NCBI RefSeq assembly: GCF_933775445.1
Contig: NC_065877.1
Location: 19,158,001-19,222,000 of the forward strand
DNA: 64,000 nucleotides
Direction: 5' to 3'
Source: Argentina anserina
Lineage: Eukaryota; Streptophyta; Magnoliopsida; Rosales; Rosaceae
Shown: piece after piece, positions 11,880 to 21,900 of the stretch
How the letters are laid out: every line of letters starts with the position of its first letter
Position numbering within the stretch: the first letter of the stretch is position 1
The notes under the pieces: model-generated
Database searches by the model: none
What the model saw: only the letters and a program-made list of their open reading frames with translations
What the model was told of the DNA's origin: nothing
Made by a program: the position numbers and the translations under genes

Positions 11880-13056
11880 GGGTAAATTTAACAAACAATA
11901 CTCAAATTATTGGTCATTCTAATTTTTAATATCTCACATTTGAAAACTATCACATTGGTACCTCAAGTGTCTATTTCAGATTAATTATAGTTCATTCCAT
12001 CAATTAACACCGTTAGTGCCTTTATTTCTTACCAATTTTAAGAGCATTTTCGTCACTTTAATTTCCACTGATTTCACTTAGTTTATAGCCAATATTTTAT
12101 ACCATTCAAATCAACCAATTGTTATATAAGCATTTTTTTTGCTTTTGAAATAGTTAAATGCCTATGATCAATGATCTATCGTTTTTGTAAAATAAGGATA
12201 TACGGGAATATATCGAGATATATCAGATCTATCGTTTTTGCTAGTTTTTATATTTATTAACATATACTTCAAAATATACCAAATAAACTTAAGAAATTAA
12301 AACTTATAGTTCAAAATGTACCCAATAAACTTCATAAAAAAGAAAAACATTTGATTGTTTTGACAATTAAAATACATAAATAATTTTAATTAATAAAAAT
12401 AGGTGCCTAAATGTTAAATTGAGGTGATCATTTATCATAAACTCTCTCGTCATCGAATATTATCGACAACTTTTTTTCTTTTTCTTAATTTTTTTAAAAC
12501 GACATGGTTTAAAAAAACAATTAAAAAAATATTGATATATCGCCATATGACTTGATTTATCCGATTGACCAATATAATTTAATTATCGTATCGTTTTGTA
12601 AAAATCAAAGATATATTGGGGATATATCGCCGATATATCCCAATATTTAGAATATTGTCTATGATAGAGTTTTTGAGCATATTGTTGTTGATTGATGGAC
12701 ATATATAATATGAAATATATGTTGGTTTATTTTGTAATTACAAACTTTAACTTGTTTGTAATAGTTGTGGTGATGAAGAATGCTTATTAATTTTATAATG
12801 AAATGATGTGAATTAATTAACTTGGTTAAAAAAAATTGATATTAGAGGAAAATTAAAAATAAAATCGAAAAATAATTAAGTCACAAAAATGCCCTTAAAA
12901 ATTGGTGGGAAATAAAGCCACAACGGTGTTAATTGATGAAATGAACTAAAATTAGGCTGAAATAGAAATTTGAGGTAAAAATGTGATAATTTTCAAATGT
13001 GAAGTAATAAAAGTTAAATCGACTATTAATTGGGATATGGTTTGTTGAATTCTCCC
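11880..13056. mobile_element. Non-autonomous Mutator-like element with perfect 9-bp target duplication
   Basis: The element begins GGGTAAATTTAACAAAC and ends with the inverted copy of GGGAGAATTCAACAAAC. The two arms pair over about 190 bp (left 11880 to about 12070, right about 12875 to 13056), sharing stretches such as CATCAATTAACACCGTT. TTGTGTGAA occurs directly outside both ends, at 11871-11879 and 13057-13065: a perfect 9-bp duplication, the hallmark of Mutator-superfamily insertion. The interior has no transposase ORF and contains another repeat with GATATATCG motifs. The class is inferred from TSD length plus long TIRs. Confidence 0.88.
12180..12660. repeat. GATATATCG-motif repeat nested in the Mutator-like element
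   Basis: The interior of the Mutator-like element is bracketed by clusters of ATATATCG/CGATATAT motifs. It shares phrases with 50880-51380, for example TACTTCAAAATATACCAAAT here against ACTTCAATATGTACCAAAT there, and a GACAATTAAA segment in the same order. The two are diverged copies of one repeat family of unknown class. Confidence 0.65.
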
Positions 13057-13065
13057 TTGTGTGAA

Positions 13066-13308
13066 TATGACTCTCTAATTAGACACACCGAAAAGGAGCA
13101 GCCTAGAGGATTGATTGATCATTCATGAAACATGATCTATATTTTTATTGAAAACGAAGAACAAAATTAGTGCTGAAGTTTCTGTCATGTGAAAGTCTCG
13201 TGACTCGAACTCTGGTTTCTTACCTCCCCAAATGCAACAAGTATATATACACTCATATTAATACTTGTACACCTCATAGTTAGTTTCATATTGAATTATT
13301 GATCCATC
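13066..13308. promoter_or_regulatory. Probable promoter and leader of the first lipid-transfer-like gene
   Basis: This short spacer contains a TATA-like AGTATATATAC at about 13240-13250, roughly 60 bases before the ATG at 13309. Its role is inferred from position only. Confidence 0.4.
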
Positions 13309-13677
13309 ATGGCAGTCCGTCCTTTTAGTTTTGCTTATGTAACAAGTCTTTTTCATGTGCTGCTACTTTGTTCAACATTTAGTGAGGCTCAGACGGCGGA
13401 TTACTGTGCGACTGTATTAACGGAATTTAGCCCTTGCCTGAGTTTTGTCGGGGGTTTATCTTCCTATCCGACGAGGGATTGCTGTGAATCCCTGGTACAT
13501 TTGAATGACTTAGCACAGCAAGAGGAGAGTGGTCCGCGGAGGATATGTGAATGCATTGAGACCTCCTCCTATTGGACCAGCCTTCGTTATAATGCCTCCC
13601 AAATTCAGGAGCTTCCCACATTATGCTTTCTCCGTCTCAGTTTTCCCATTTCTGATAGCATGGATTGCTCCAGGTAA
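13309..13677 (+). CDS. Secreted 8-cysteine lipid-transfer-like protein (copy 1)
   Basis: Uninterrupted ORF of 122 residues. A hydrophobic signal peptide covers about residues 1-27, ending in SEA before QTADYC. The mature part has the plant eight-cysteine motif with spacing C-X9-C-X14-CC-X20-CXC-X23-C-X13-C, the fold of non-specific lipid transfer proteins and related seed/inhibitor proteins. Such proteins usually bind lipids or hydrophobic ligands in the cell wall or apoplast; the ligand cannot be told here. The downstream gene at 16500 has identical cysteine spacing. The stop overlaps a possible splice donor (CAG|GTAAAC at 13673/13674); splicing to the AG at 13729 would replace the final Arg-stop with Arg-Val-stop. 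That intron would be only 56 bp, short for a plant, so the unspliced reading is listed. Confidence 0.85.
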   Translation: MAVRPFSFAYVTSLFHVLLLCSTFSEAQTADYCATVLTEFSPCLSFVGGLSSYPTRDCCESLVHLNDLAQQEESGPRRICECIETSSYWTSLRYNASQIQELPTLCFLRLSFPISDSMDCSR

Positions 13678-13678
13678 A

Positions 13679-13698
13679 CTCTCTCTCTCTCTCTCTCT
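13679..13698 (+). repeat. (CT)10 tract directly after the copy-1 stop codon
   Basis: Ten perfect CT units begin two bases after the stop. The paralog at 16500 has an equivalent, longer tract at the same place, so it predates their divergence or arose twice. Confidence 0.95.
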
Positions 13699-13736
13699 CA
13701 AATTGACTAAAGCTTTTATATTCCTGCAGGGTCTAA

Positions 13737-14680
13737 TGGACAAGATTATTAGTAAGGTCCAAAATGATTGAAAGAGGATACGGAACTTGGCGGAAAAAAG
13801 ATCGAACAAGAACTGATGTAATTGAAAGATGATATTGTATATGTGGATACGTACAACTTGTTAGCAAACTATCATGTAAATAAGAAATCGTCATTGTATA
13901 TGTATACGATACTATCTATTGTGCTTAATTGCGGTACAAACATATTGTTTTTCACTTCTCCGCAACTAATTATACTTGAGAACGAATCAGGTCAGTCCGT
14001 CAGTAAATGTTAATTATTCTACTTTAGATTTGCCAATAGAGATCACATTTTATAAACGTCAGGGGCATCATGACATGGGTACGTATCTTCAACTTAAAAA
14101 CAGTTAAACAGAATATAACTATACATAGATCATTCTAGAAGGAATTACGTACTTAAAACTTCTGTTACATTTAGCTTTTGAATGATTTCGAGTTACCTTA
14201 TAGAGGTGAGGCTACATGTATATACTATATTATTATGTATAATATCGAACGCGATTTTTTTATATATCTCATAGCTTTTTTGCTCAAATAAGTTTTAGTT
14301 GTACCCATATTTACAGAATTAAGCTAGTTGACTAGAATTGCACTGTATTGATAGAGGCGCACATATATTTACAGCATGAATGCAAATAGCTAGATTGCAT
14401 ACTGTATATTGAGAAAGTAATCGCAAAACAAAGGGGAGAATTCTCATCCATATATATAATCATATATCGAATATAGTAAGTTCGTAATTTCACATATATA
14501 TAAACACAAGTGCAATGTGCATGACTACGTACCCACAATCAGTGTGTATCACCAACTACCTTATCATATCGCAAAGCCTGCAAACCAAGCTTATGCGACA
14601 CCGGCCGATGCCCCCAGGACTGCAAACAATGGTTCTCAAGTTTCTTCTCATGTGGTTTAGTGGCAAGCCGTCCGAGTTGA
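13737..14680. other. Spacer between copy 1 and the DUF7054-like gene
   Basis: Apart from the 3' end of copy 1, the sequence is AT-rich with short random ORFs. I see no recognisable gene or element boundary. Confidence 0.5.
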
Positions 14681-15094
14681 TCAATGAGAATGTAGATGTT
14701 GATATATATTGAGTGACTTATTGATCCACCCCTTGATCAGGCTCTTTTTGTGATCAGAAGCAGTAGCCAATGGTAGTGGCTGGGTCGGCGTTGGTGGCTT
14801 CTTGCATAGAGTGAAGTTAACACCACAAGATCCGATTGTTTCCCAAGGACTCAGAGCATCAACTCCGGCGGCTGTGGAGCAGTATAACACGAAATCTTCG
14901 AGATCGGAGCCCAGAACTGGTAACCTACCTTGACGCTCGTAGAACTTCAAGGCCCTTTGGATGACCGTAGCGACAAGTTCCTTCTTGTCGACGACAAATC
15001 GGATCGGCCCGGTACTGCCCACGATACTGATCTTGATCAGCATCATAGTATTGTCGCCCTTGGTTGCTTTGCGCTTCTGCTTGGAGAGCAACAT
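14681..15094 (-). CDS. DUF7054-like small plant protein
   Basis: A 137-residue reading frame whose core (about residues 18-95) looks like the plant DUF7054 domain, a small ubiquitin-like fold: MMLIKISIVGSTGPIRF, then ELVATVIQRALKFY, GRLPVLGSDLEDFVLYC, and DALSPWETIGS ending NFTLCKKP. The function of the family is not established. The ATG at 15094 is only the first in frame: the same frame stays open upstream to a stop near 15199 and encodes Ser/Arg-rich residues ending in NLNFPT, reminiscent of N-terminal segments in relatives. The true start may thus lie upstream, perhaps beyond an intron. It lies between two lipid-transfer-like genes on the opposite strand with no obvious functional link. 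Confidence 0.65.
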   Translation of the reverse strand: MLLSKQKRKATKGDNTMMLIKISIVGSTGPIRFVVDKKELVATVIQRALKFYERQGRLPVLGSDLEDFVLYCSTAAGVDALSPWETIGSCGVNFTLCKKPPTPTQPLPLATASDHKKSLIKGWINKSLNIYQHLHSH

Positions 15095-16499
15095 CGTAGG
15101 AAAGTTTAAGTTTCTTCCACCTGCATGCAGTGGTGAACGATTCTTAATTTGTTTAAGGGTCGAGGCCGGTGCAGCTGTAGTAGCACCAGAACGGGCCTTC
15201 TATTCTGCCTTGCAAAGCCACTGGCATAAAGCAGTGCATGAAGATGATGGTTATGATGAACAAGTAAGCTTAGGGTTTTGGTCTGGGAGCTTTGGTGTAC
15301 CTAGCGATGAGTTATAGCGGTTCTGTAGCTAGTTTGGGTTTATAAACTCCTACTTATAATCTAGTTGTATCCTTGTAGTTTATGGATTGGCAAATCCTTG
15401 TTGGGTAAGGATTTAGATTTCCTTGTTTTTTTTTTTCCTTATTTTATCTGAGAAGGAATCCTTATTCGTTAAGCAATATGGATTGGAATCATAAAACTAG
15501 AAAATCTATGAAGTAATTAATTTATGCATGTCTATATCTCTTCTCAGATACATAAAATGGTGGCGGCGTGAGATACCAGCCTACCACTATTACAGTATTA
15601 TATCTCTCATTGACTAAGTTTATCTTTAATTAATTTCAGTATATACGGTATCCATTATGTGATTTAGGTCTTACGACTAGGGTAATACTGTAGCAATAAT
15701 TTTCCTTAAGCTTGTATGAGGAATTCAGGATACTGTAGGTAGAAATCCAACTGCCTTTCTTTGTGCAGTGATTACCAAATCCAATAATCTTTTCCCCAGC
15801 AAGAAACCACGAGAGATCGAATAAATGGCCCCAAACAACCAATCCATGCCATAATTATAAAACCAGTCAATCAAGATACATATCACACTAAACCTGCATA
15901 GTTTTCCCAAAAGACGCCAAATTAACGAGCCGTTTTTTTTGTGGAAAGGAAATGGATAAGCCTTTGAACCATCTACCCCATGGAATAAGATCAAAAGTGA
16001 GCAATCATACAGTCACGAATCACCAGAGCCAGAGGGTTTGTATGTATAACAGTGACTTCTATAGTTCTGCCTCCAGAATTGTCGTTAATGACAAGAGAGT
16101 ACGTACGTTGAAGAAGAAGACATATAATATATATATATATATATAGAGCCTCACTAGCTAGGGTTAGTACGTATCAGAGTTAGCGGCTATGGAACAATGT
16201 TCTCTCTTCTATTTTTTTTTCTAAGTACGTGGAGGAGGAGATGCTTCACACTCTGTTTCCCATATGCTAATATATCTAGCACAATGTTTAACGAGGATGT
16301 CATGATTTAAGCCGTACTTTCAGAAAGTTCTGTTAGTGTATTATCTATCAAAACATGCTTCACGAATGGATGGTGATTTGTTCAAACTGATTCGCATATT
16401 GTTACATATTTGTTACATATATATATATATATCATATATACCAAGTTAGCTATTAGCTAGAAAGCAACAATACTCATTCACTAAAACAATAATATTGAG
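15095..16499. other. Upstream region of the DUF7054-like and second lipid-transfer-like genes
   Basis: The first 100 bases or so may encode more N-terminus of the DUF7054-like protein on the minus strand. The rest is AT-rich with TA runs (16127-16144, 16418-16432). The small ORFs at 15636-15994 have no recognisable family and look random. The part just before 16500 should contain the promoter of the second lipid-transfer-like gene. Confidence 0.45.
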
Positions 16500-16847
16500 A
16501 TGGATCGCCTTTTTGCTTGTTTGATGATATTTGCACTAATTTGTGGATCGGTCAAGGGTCAAGCGTCAAGTTTTTGTGCTGAAACCTGGAACGAGTTCAG
16601 CAACTGCATGAGGTACATCACCGGGTTAATTTCGCAACCGTCAACGGAATGCTGTGATTCGGTGAAGAAATTGAACAAGATGGCCAAAAATAGTGAGACT
16701 GGACCTCGCGATATATGTCAATGCATCGAGGACATGTCTCGTACATATGATATTCCTTTTGTTGCCTCCATCATCCAGGATCTACCCGTCATATGCAGTG
16801 CACATCTTAGCTTCCCAATCTCTAATCGGATGAACTGCACCATGTAA
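16500..16847 (+). CDS. Secreted 8-cysteine lipid-transfer-like protein (copy 2)
   Basis: Uninterrupted ORF of 115 residues and a tandem paralog of the gene at 13309. The signal peptide spans about residues 1-20, ending VKG before QASSFC. Cysteine spacing C-X9-C-X14-CC-X20-CXC-X23-C-X13-C is identical to copy 1, and both end in LSFPIS followed by a final Cys. Family role as for copy 1: lipid or hydrophobic-ligand binding outside the cell, ligand unknown. The end TGCACCAT|GTAATT places a possible splice donor in the same codon phase as in copy 1, but I see no strong acceptor close by, so the unspliced ORF is annotated. Confidence 0.85.
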   Translation: MDRLFACLMIFALICGSVKGQASSFCAETWNEFSNCMRYITGLISQPSTECCDSVKKLNKMAKNSETGPRDICQCIEDMSRTYDIPFVASIIQDLPVICSAHLSFPISNRMNCTM

Positions 16848-16850
16848 TTG

Positions 16851-16878
<28 letters not shown>
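16851..16878 (+). repeat. (CT)14 tract directly after the copy-2 stop codon
   Basis: Fourteen perfect CT units start a few bases after the stop, matching the position of the (CT)10 tract after copy 1. Confidence 0.95.
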
Positions 16879-16882
<4 letters not shown>

Positions 16883-17792
16883 AATAAGACCAAACCATAC
16901 TTTTATATCATTATTTGTACGTACGTTCACTACATATATAAAGGTTTATTTGATGAAAGTATATTCTTCTCGAACCTCTCTCAAATGGATTACATTCTCC
17001 TACAAGGCTACACAAGAAAGAAAAGGTTAACAGATTAAGCGTGGATCGATTGAAAATGAAAGGATTCACCCTTTAGCAGTTCCAAACTTTAGTAAATCCA
17101 GTACCTACTCGATCAGTAGCCTTTTCATTTCATCCTGTCAAGCTTTTTCTGTTTAATTTCATCGTTAGATCTAGTTGCATTCCCGAAAATTAACAATTGA
17201 TTGTATAAAAATCGGAGGATTTATTATGTGTTATGGACTTATAGTCGACTCTTCTCTTTGCTATGCAGTGAACCAGTCAATCTACTTACCACCTTCACCT
17301 TCACATGAATTGAAGTCCTCGCAACAACAAATCATGTGCCCTTCAGCAAATTATGCATGCTTATTGCCCGACTTGTATTGGCTTTTGCTATGAAAACAGA
17401 TTAGAGTTGAAGATTCGCAGAACAAAGCTGTATGTGGCAGTTGGAGGAAAAATAGCCATATTGCCATCATACTTCCTTGTTCTACACATTCTCCAATTTC
17501 AGATCTCCGGTCCAGGCCAGGGTGTACACTTTGTCAGTGGCTGCAAATTAGAATTCGCAGCCTTCACCTGTAGCTCCACCAAAGTGAAAATATATGGTAA
17601 CTTTTCAGTAGGCGTTTTCTTTTCCTACAAGAGGGTCATAGCAAAAGATCACATACCAGTCGTTTTGCCGGCTAGTAAAACAGAGCATACAAGATATTTC
17701 AAAATAATGCTACTAAACCCAATCAGGCATGTTTCAGAAATTTAAGTCTTACTGGTTTCCCACCATGTAATGGTTCAACCTAAGTACATTAA
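16879..17792. other. Spacer with an unsupported 130-residue ORF
   Basis: The longest plus-strand ORF (17353-17745) has no recognisable motif and no clear exon partners, so I do not call it a gene. The remainder is AT-rich. Confidence 0.4.
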
Positions 17793-18839
17793 TATAAGGC
17801 ATAAATGCCGATTTGCACCCCAAACTTTGCTGAAATTGTCAATTTGCACTCCGAACTTGCATTTGAGTCAATTTACCTCCTAAACTTGGTAAAAATTGTT
17901 GATTTACACCCCGAACTTGTATTTGAGTCAATTTACCTCCTAAACTTGGTAAAAATTGCCGATTTGCACCATATCCGTTAAATTTAACTGATTCTATCCA
18001 ATTTTGCGTCACATGTCATGCATTTAAGGGGTAGTATTGTCATTATATATTTATATTTTTCTTAAAAACAAATAAAAATATTCTTTAAAATGAGGATTAT
18101 TTTGTTAATTAAATTATTTATTTACATTTTTTTCTACCTACTTAACCATACTTTGAATTATATATTCAATATACCCACCCATTCAAATATAATGTGTTGT
18201 GTATAAATATATTTTTATATGTACACATTGTTGGAGGATGAACAAAACAAGAATAATAACGACGTAATAGAACAGAACGTAACCGTTTATTGATTGATAA
18301 TGATGCCAATATATAGGCATTATATAACCACAATCCCGTAGGATTCTATTACAGAGATGCGAATCCATCTCTAACAGAACCCCTAATAAGGCTAAGACAC
18401 ACACAATGGTAGAATAGTAATTCTCTCGGAACACACATTTATTTTTAATTTTCAATGCATTTATTTATTTATATTTTTTCTAATATCTTTTAACATACCA
18501 TATCACATAAAATAATAAATATATAAATCAATAACATGCTTCGAAAAAACAAACATTGTAGCAAGTGTTCCTCTTAAGTAATTTTATTAATTTATTTCAT
18601 TTTTCAATATGAATAAATATATAATGACAATACTACCCTTAAATGCATGACATGTGACGCAAAATTAGATAGAAACAATTAAATTTAACGGATGGAGTGC
18701 AAATCGACAATTTTTACCAAGTTTAGGAGGTAAATTGACTCAAATACAAGTTCGGGGTGTAAATCGACAATTTTACCAAGTTTAGGAGGTAAATTGACTC
18801 AAATGCAAGTTCGGAGTGCAAATTGACATTTATGTCTTA
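17793..18839. mobile_element. Long-inverted-repeat element with internally repeated arms
   Basis: The arms at 17793 to about 18060 and about 18600 to 18839 are inverted copies. Each arm itself carries two tandem copies of a segment with TCAATTTACCTCCTAAACTT. Just outside, AAGTACATTAA on the left and AAGTACTTAA on the right form an imperfect direct repeat, a probable decayed target duplication. There is no transposase ORF. The long TIRs and the roughly 9-10-bp duplication suggest a Mutator-like non-autonomous element, but this is inference. Its interior is interrupted by a 205-bp solo LTR. It ends about 100 bp downstream of the DRB gene's stop codon. Confidence 0.78.
18229..18433. mobile_element. 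Very short solo LTR (205 bp) with TSD CACAT
   Basis: The segment begins TGTTGGAGGATG and ends CTCGGAACA, with the TG...CA ends of an LTR. CACAT occurs directly on both sides (18224-18228 and 18434-18438). On the minus strand it contains a TATA-like CTATATA followed by AATAAA, as expected for an LTR in that orientation. No internal retrotransposon sequence is present, so it is a solo LTR, possibly of a TRIM-like element. Confidence 0.8.
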
Positions 18840-18941
18840 AAGTACTTAAGGAGAAACCATCCTTTCAAAAAAGTAAAAGAAAGGAGAAACCATCTATGGA
18901 GTACATGAAAGATGAAACCACCACATTATCAGCAATTTATT

Positions 18942-21900
18942 CTACTTTCTCACATTATGCGATACAGCAATCCAATTTTCATCACTAATGGGAAGCACAG
19001 TGCAATCTTCTGGAAGTGTCACCGCCATCCGTGGATAAACAGTAACCTTGTTGGTAAACAATCTTTTTGCTGGTGGCTCAAGAGTAGGGTCCATATCTGA
19101 AGTATGGTCAGAAGGCAAAGTTGACAACGAACCATTTTGAGACACAGGGGATGCAGAATGTGAAGTCTTCGGTTCAAGGCCATGCACATTGCCAGGTGGA
19201 GTGGATCCTCCACCTACATCAAGATTCACTCTCGGAGAAAGAGTTGCAGATGGATGATTGGTTCCCATTGTGGCCACTGTAATGAAACATTATGTACTCT
19301 TAAATTTAAAAAATACATATTGCACAAAATGAAACCAGTGTAAAAGCAATGTACTTGTGTATATAGGAAAAATTGCATGAGTTTTAATGTAATGGGGAGT
19401 TCCCTTTAACAAGTATTCTGAGTTGGTAGATCATATTATGGACCTCTTATTACTTGTCCAATATGATAACTAGTTCCTACAGCGGCTACTGCAATTATAT
19501 ATAAATGTGAACCCACTCATAAGTTGGCACATGGATTTTAAGTTCATTATACATTATCTTATAGTATTGTATACTGAGATGCATTAATTAGGTCTAATTA
19601 GTACGAAAGCATTCCCCCCCCCCCCCCCCCCCAAATCCCTCTTTTTTCGCCTCACTAGATCTACGTGAAATAACTTTCCACGATTTTATATTATCCTTGA
19701 TGTATAGCAGCCCGCTGAACAGCCAAACTCCAAATTTAAGGAATGAATTCAATCTACAATGCGCCCACAATTACAGCAACAAAAAACAAACAATATTTAG
19801 GATTCAAAAACAGATAGCAACCATTGATGAGCCACTACAATGCAGCAGCCACAACTTGGTTAGAAAAGAAATATCCTCTTTGGAGACCTAAGACTAAGCC
19901 CAGCTCTGTTTGGTCCAAAATAAAGCTTCCGTAGTGGTTGAAGGGTCTTAAGAGTGTCAGTTATCAGTTGTTTGGAGAGTAATTGAGAGTCTATTTAAGT
20001 CTTAGGGTGTGTACTTAAGGGTCTTGTTAAGTTTGTTACTAAGTCTTTAATTGAGTTTTCTAGTGTTCTATAACTCAAAGGGTAATGCATATTTAGCCTA
20101 TACATATGCTATCGTTTGTGGACCCAAATCACATAGAATCAAAATGAACTCAAGTTTCTTGAAAGGTTCAGTGCCTAAGCTCTCCCATTAACCTCTCTCT
20201 CAGTCTCTTCTTTTTTCCTTAGACAGCTAAAAGCCCCTCTATTTCTTCTAAAACTATTCTGCTTTCTTAATCTCTCATTCTCTCAACATTCCCCAACCTA
20301 CTCTATGCATACCCTCACCAACTGGTGCTTTGTTCTGCATCAGCTCAGCTTCAGTGCTGGTGAGATTAAGAGAGGTCACCCATCCTCAACTGGTACAGAT
20401 CCCTGAGATCCTTTGGTTAATCCATGCGATAAATTGATCAAAAAAGAAAGAGTAGATTCCACTCTTCCAATTTGTAGCTATATAGTCCAGGCATTTTTGG
20501 TATTTATTTGGTCCATGCATCCACTCAACCTCCTGCAAGTTCAATTTTGAATGCCCTAATCTTCAATTTGTTGAACTAATTTTAGGGCCAGTCATTAGCG
20601 TTCACAGAAATTAGTAAATTTATCATGTGTTAAGGAAAATACAAGATCCCAACAAGGAGAAGGTTATGAACACAAATACATTTATTAGGTGTACAAGGCT
20701 TCATGAGAAAACATACCACTGATCTCCGATTGTCGTGCCCCAGTAACCGAATCAAGAATGGGAATCTTCGGAGAGTTAGGTCTCACTTGCTGTTGTAGAT
20801 CAGCAGCTACAACTGGCAGAGCATGAGAATATATGACCTCGGGACCTTCTCGCCCTTGCAAAACCGGGGTGAGAAACAACGGAATCTGGCTTGACTTACC
20901 TGAAGAGGAACCCATATCATGAAATGAGTCAAAAAACCAGTCTCTAGCAAATGTAAGCCGACCAACCTTTTAACCACTCATATATATATATTCAAATTGA
21001 GTAAATTCTGATTAGGTCTTTTCTATGAAAAGGAATAGTATGATAGGGAAATTACTACTTACTATGAATGAAATCAAATTCAAATGACCTGCGTTTGTTG
21101 GGGGAAAATAATTCATTAATTGATTAATTAATTTAATTATTTAAGATTATTTACTTATTTATTCGTTTGTGCTATTGGTTGAGTTAAACTATTTAAATTG
21201 TAATAAATAACTAAAGTACAGTATATAATAAAAATAAACCAAATGATTTATAAAAGTGGCAATTAACAAACTCAATAGTATTATGAAAGATAATATAAAA
21301 ATCTAGAGAATTTTACAAATAAAAAGAACATGAAATGGCTATAGATTGAGATGGGATAATATGTAGATTGTCTATGTTGCTTGAACATGGAATATAGGCT
21401 TCTTCGAGGTAAAGCTACCAGATAGGTCAAATATCTTCAAAGGACATCTTTCATTTGCTGTATTCAAAGCAAGCGGCAAACTATAGCAACACTGAGGATC
21501 ACTTACTACAAGTGCTTAAACTTCCAGGTAGAAACTCTTTAGTGCGTAACAAACTCTTTGTTTGATATTTATAGATTAATAGACTCGAGTGTGATACCCA
21601 TCTCAAATAAGAACATAACAAATATATATTATCACCTAGGGCTAACACTAATTTGGATCTAGTAAATTCAAGAAATATACACTTACGATCTCTCAAAGTA
21701 TTGTAAGCAACTTTCGCTGCGCTCACTTCTGCCAGCTTCTTGCTTCTTGCTACTTGACCTGTAAAATATTCTCCTCTAATCTCCACAGTTGAAACAAAAC
21801 TACGCATGTGAGGTTCCCCCGATGTCGTTGTGCTATAGAGTGGTGCATGTTGGCCTTCTTTTTGAAGTAGTTCTTGTAAAAGGTTCTTGTACAAACCAGA

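Noticed and set aside
15636..15994. Overlapping minus-strand ORFs of 68 and 89 residues
   Set aside because: Hydrophobic but without recognisable family, and overlapping frames of equal quality indicate chance.
17353..17745. 130-residue plus-strand ORF
   Set aside because: No motif, signal or exon partner; composition resembles intergenic sequence.
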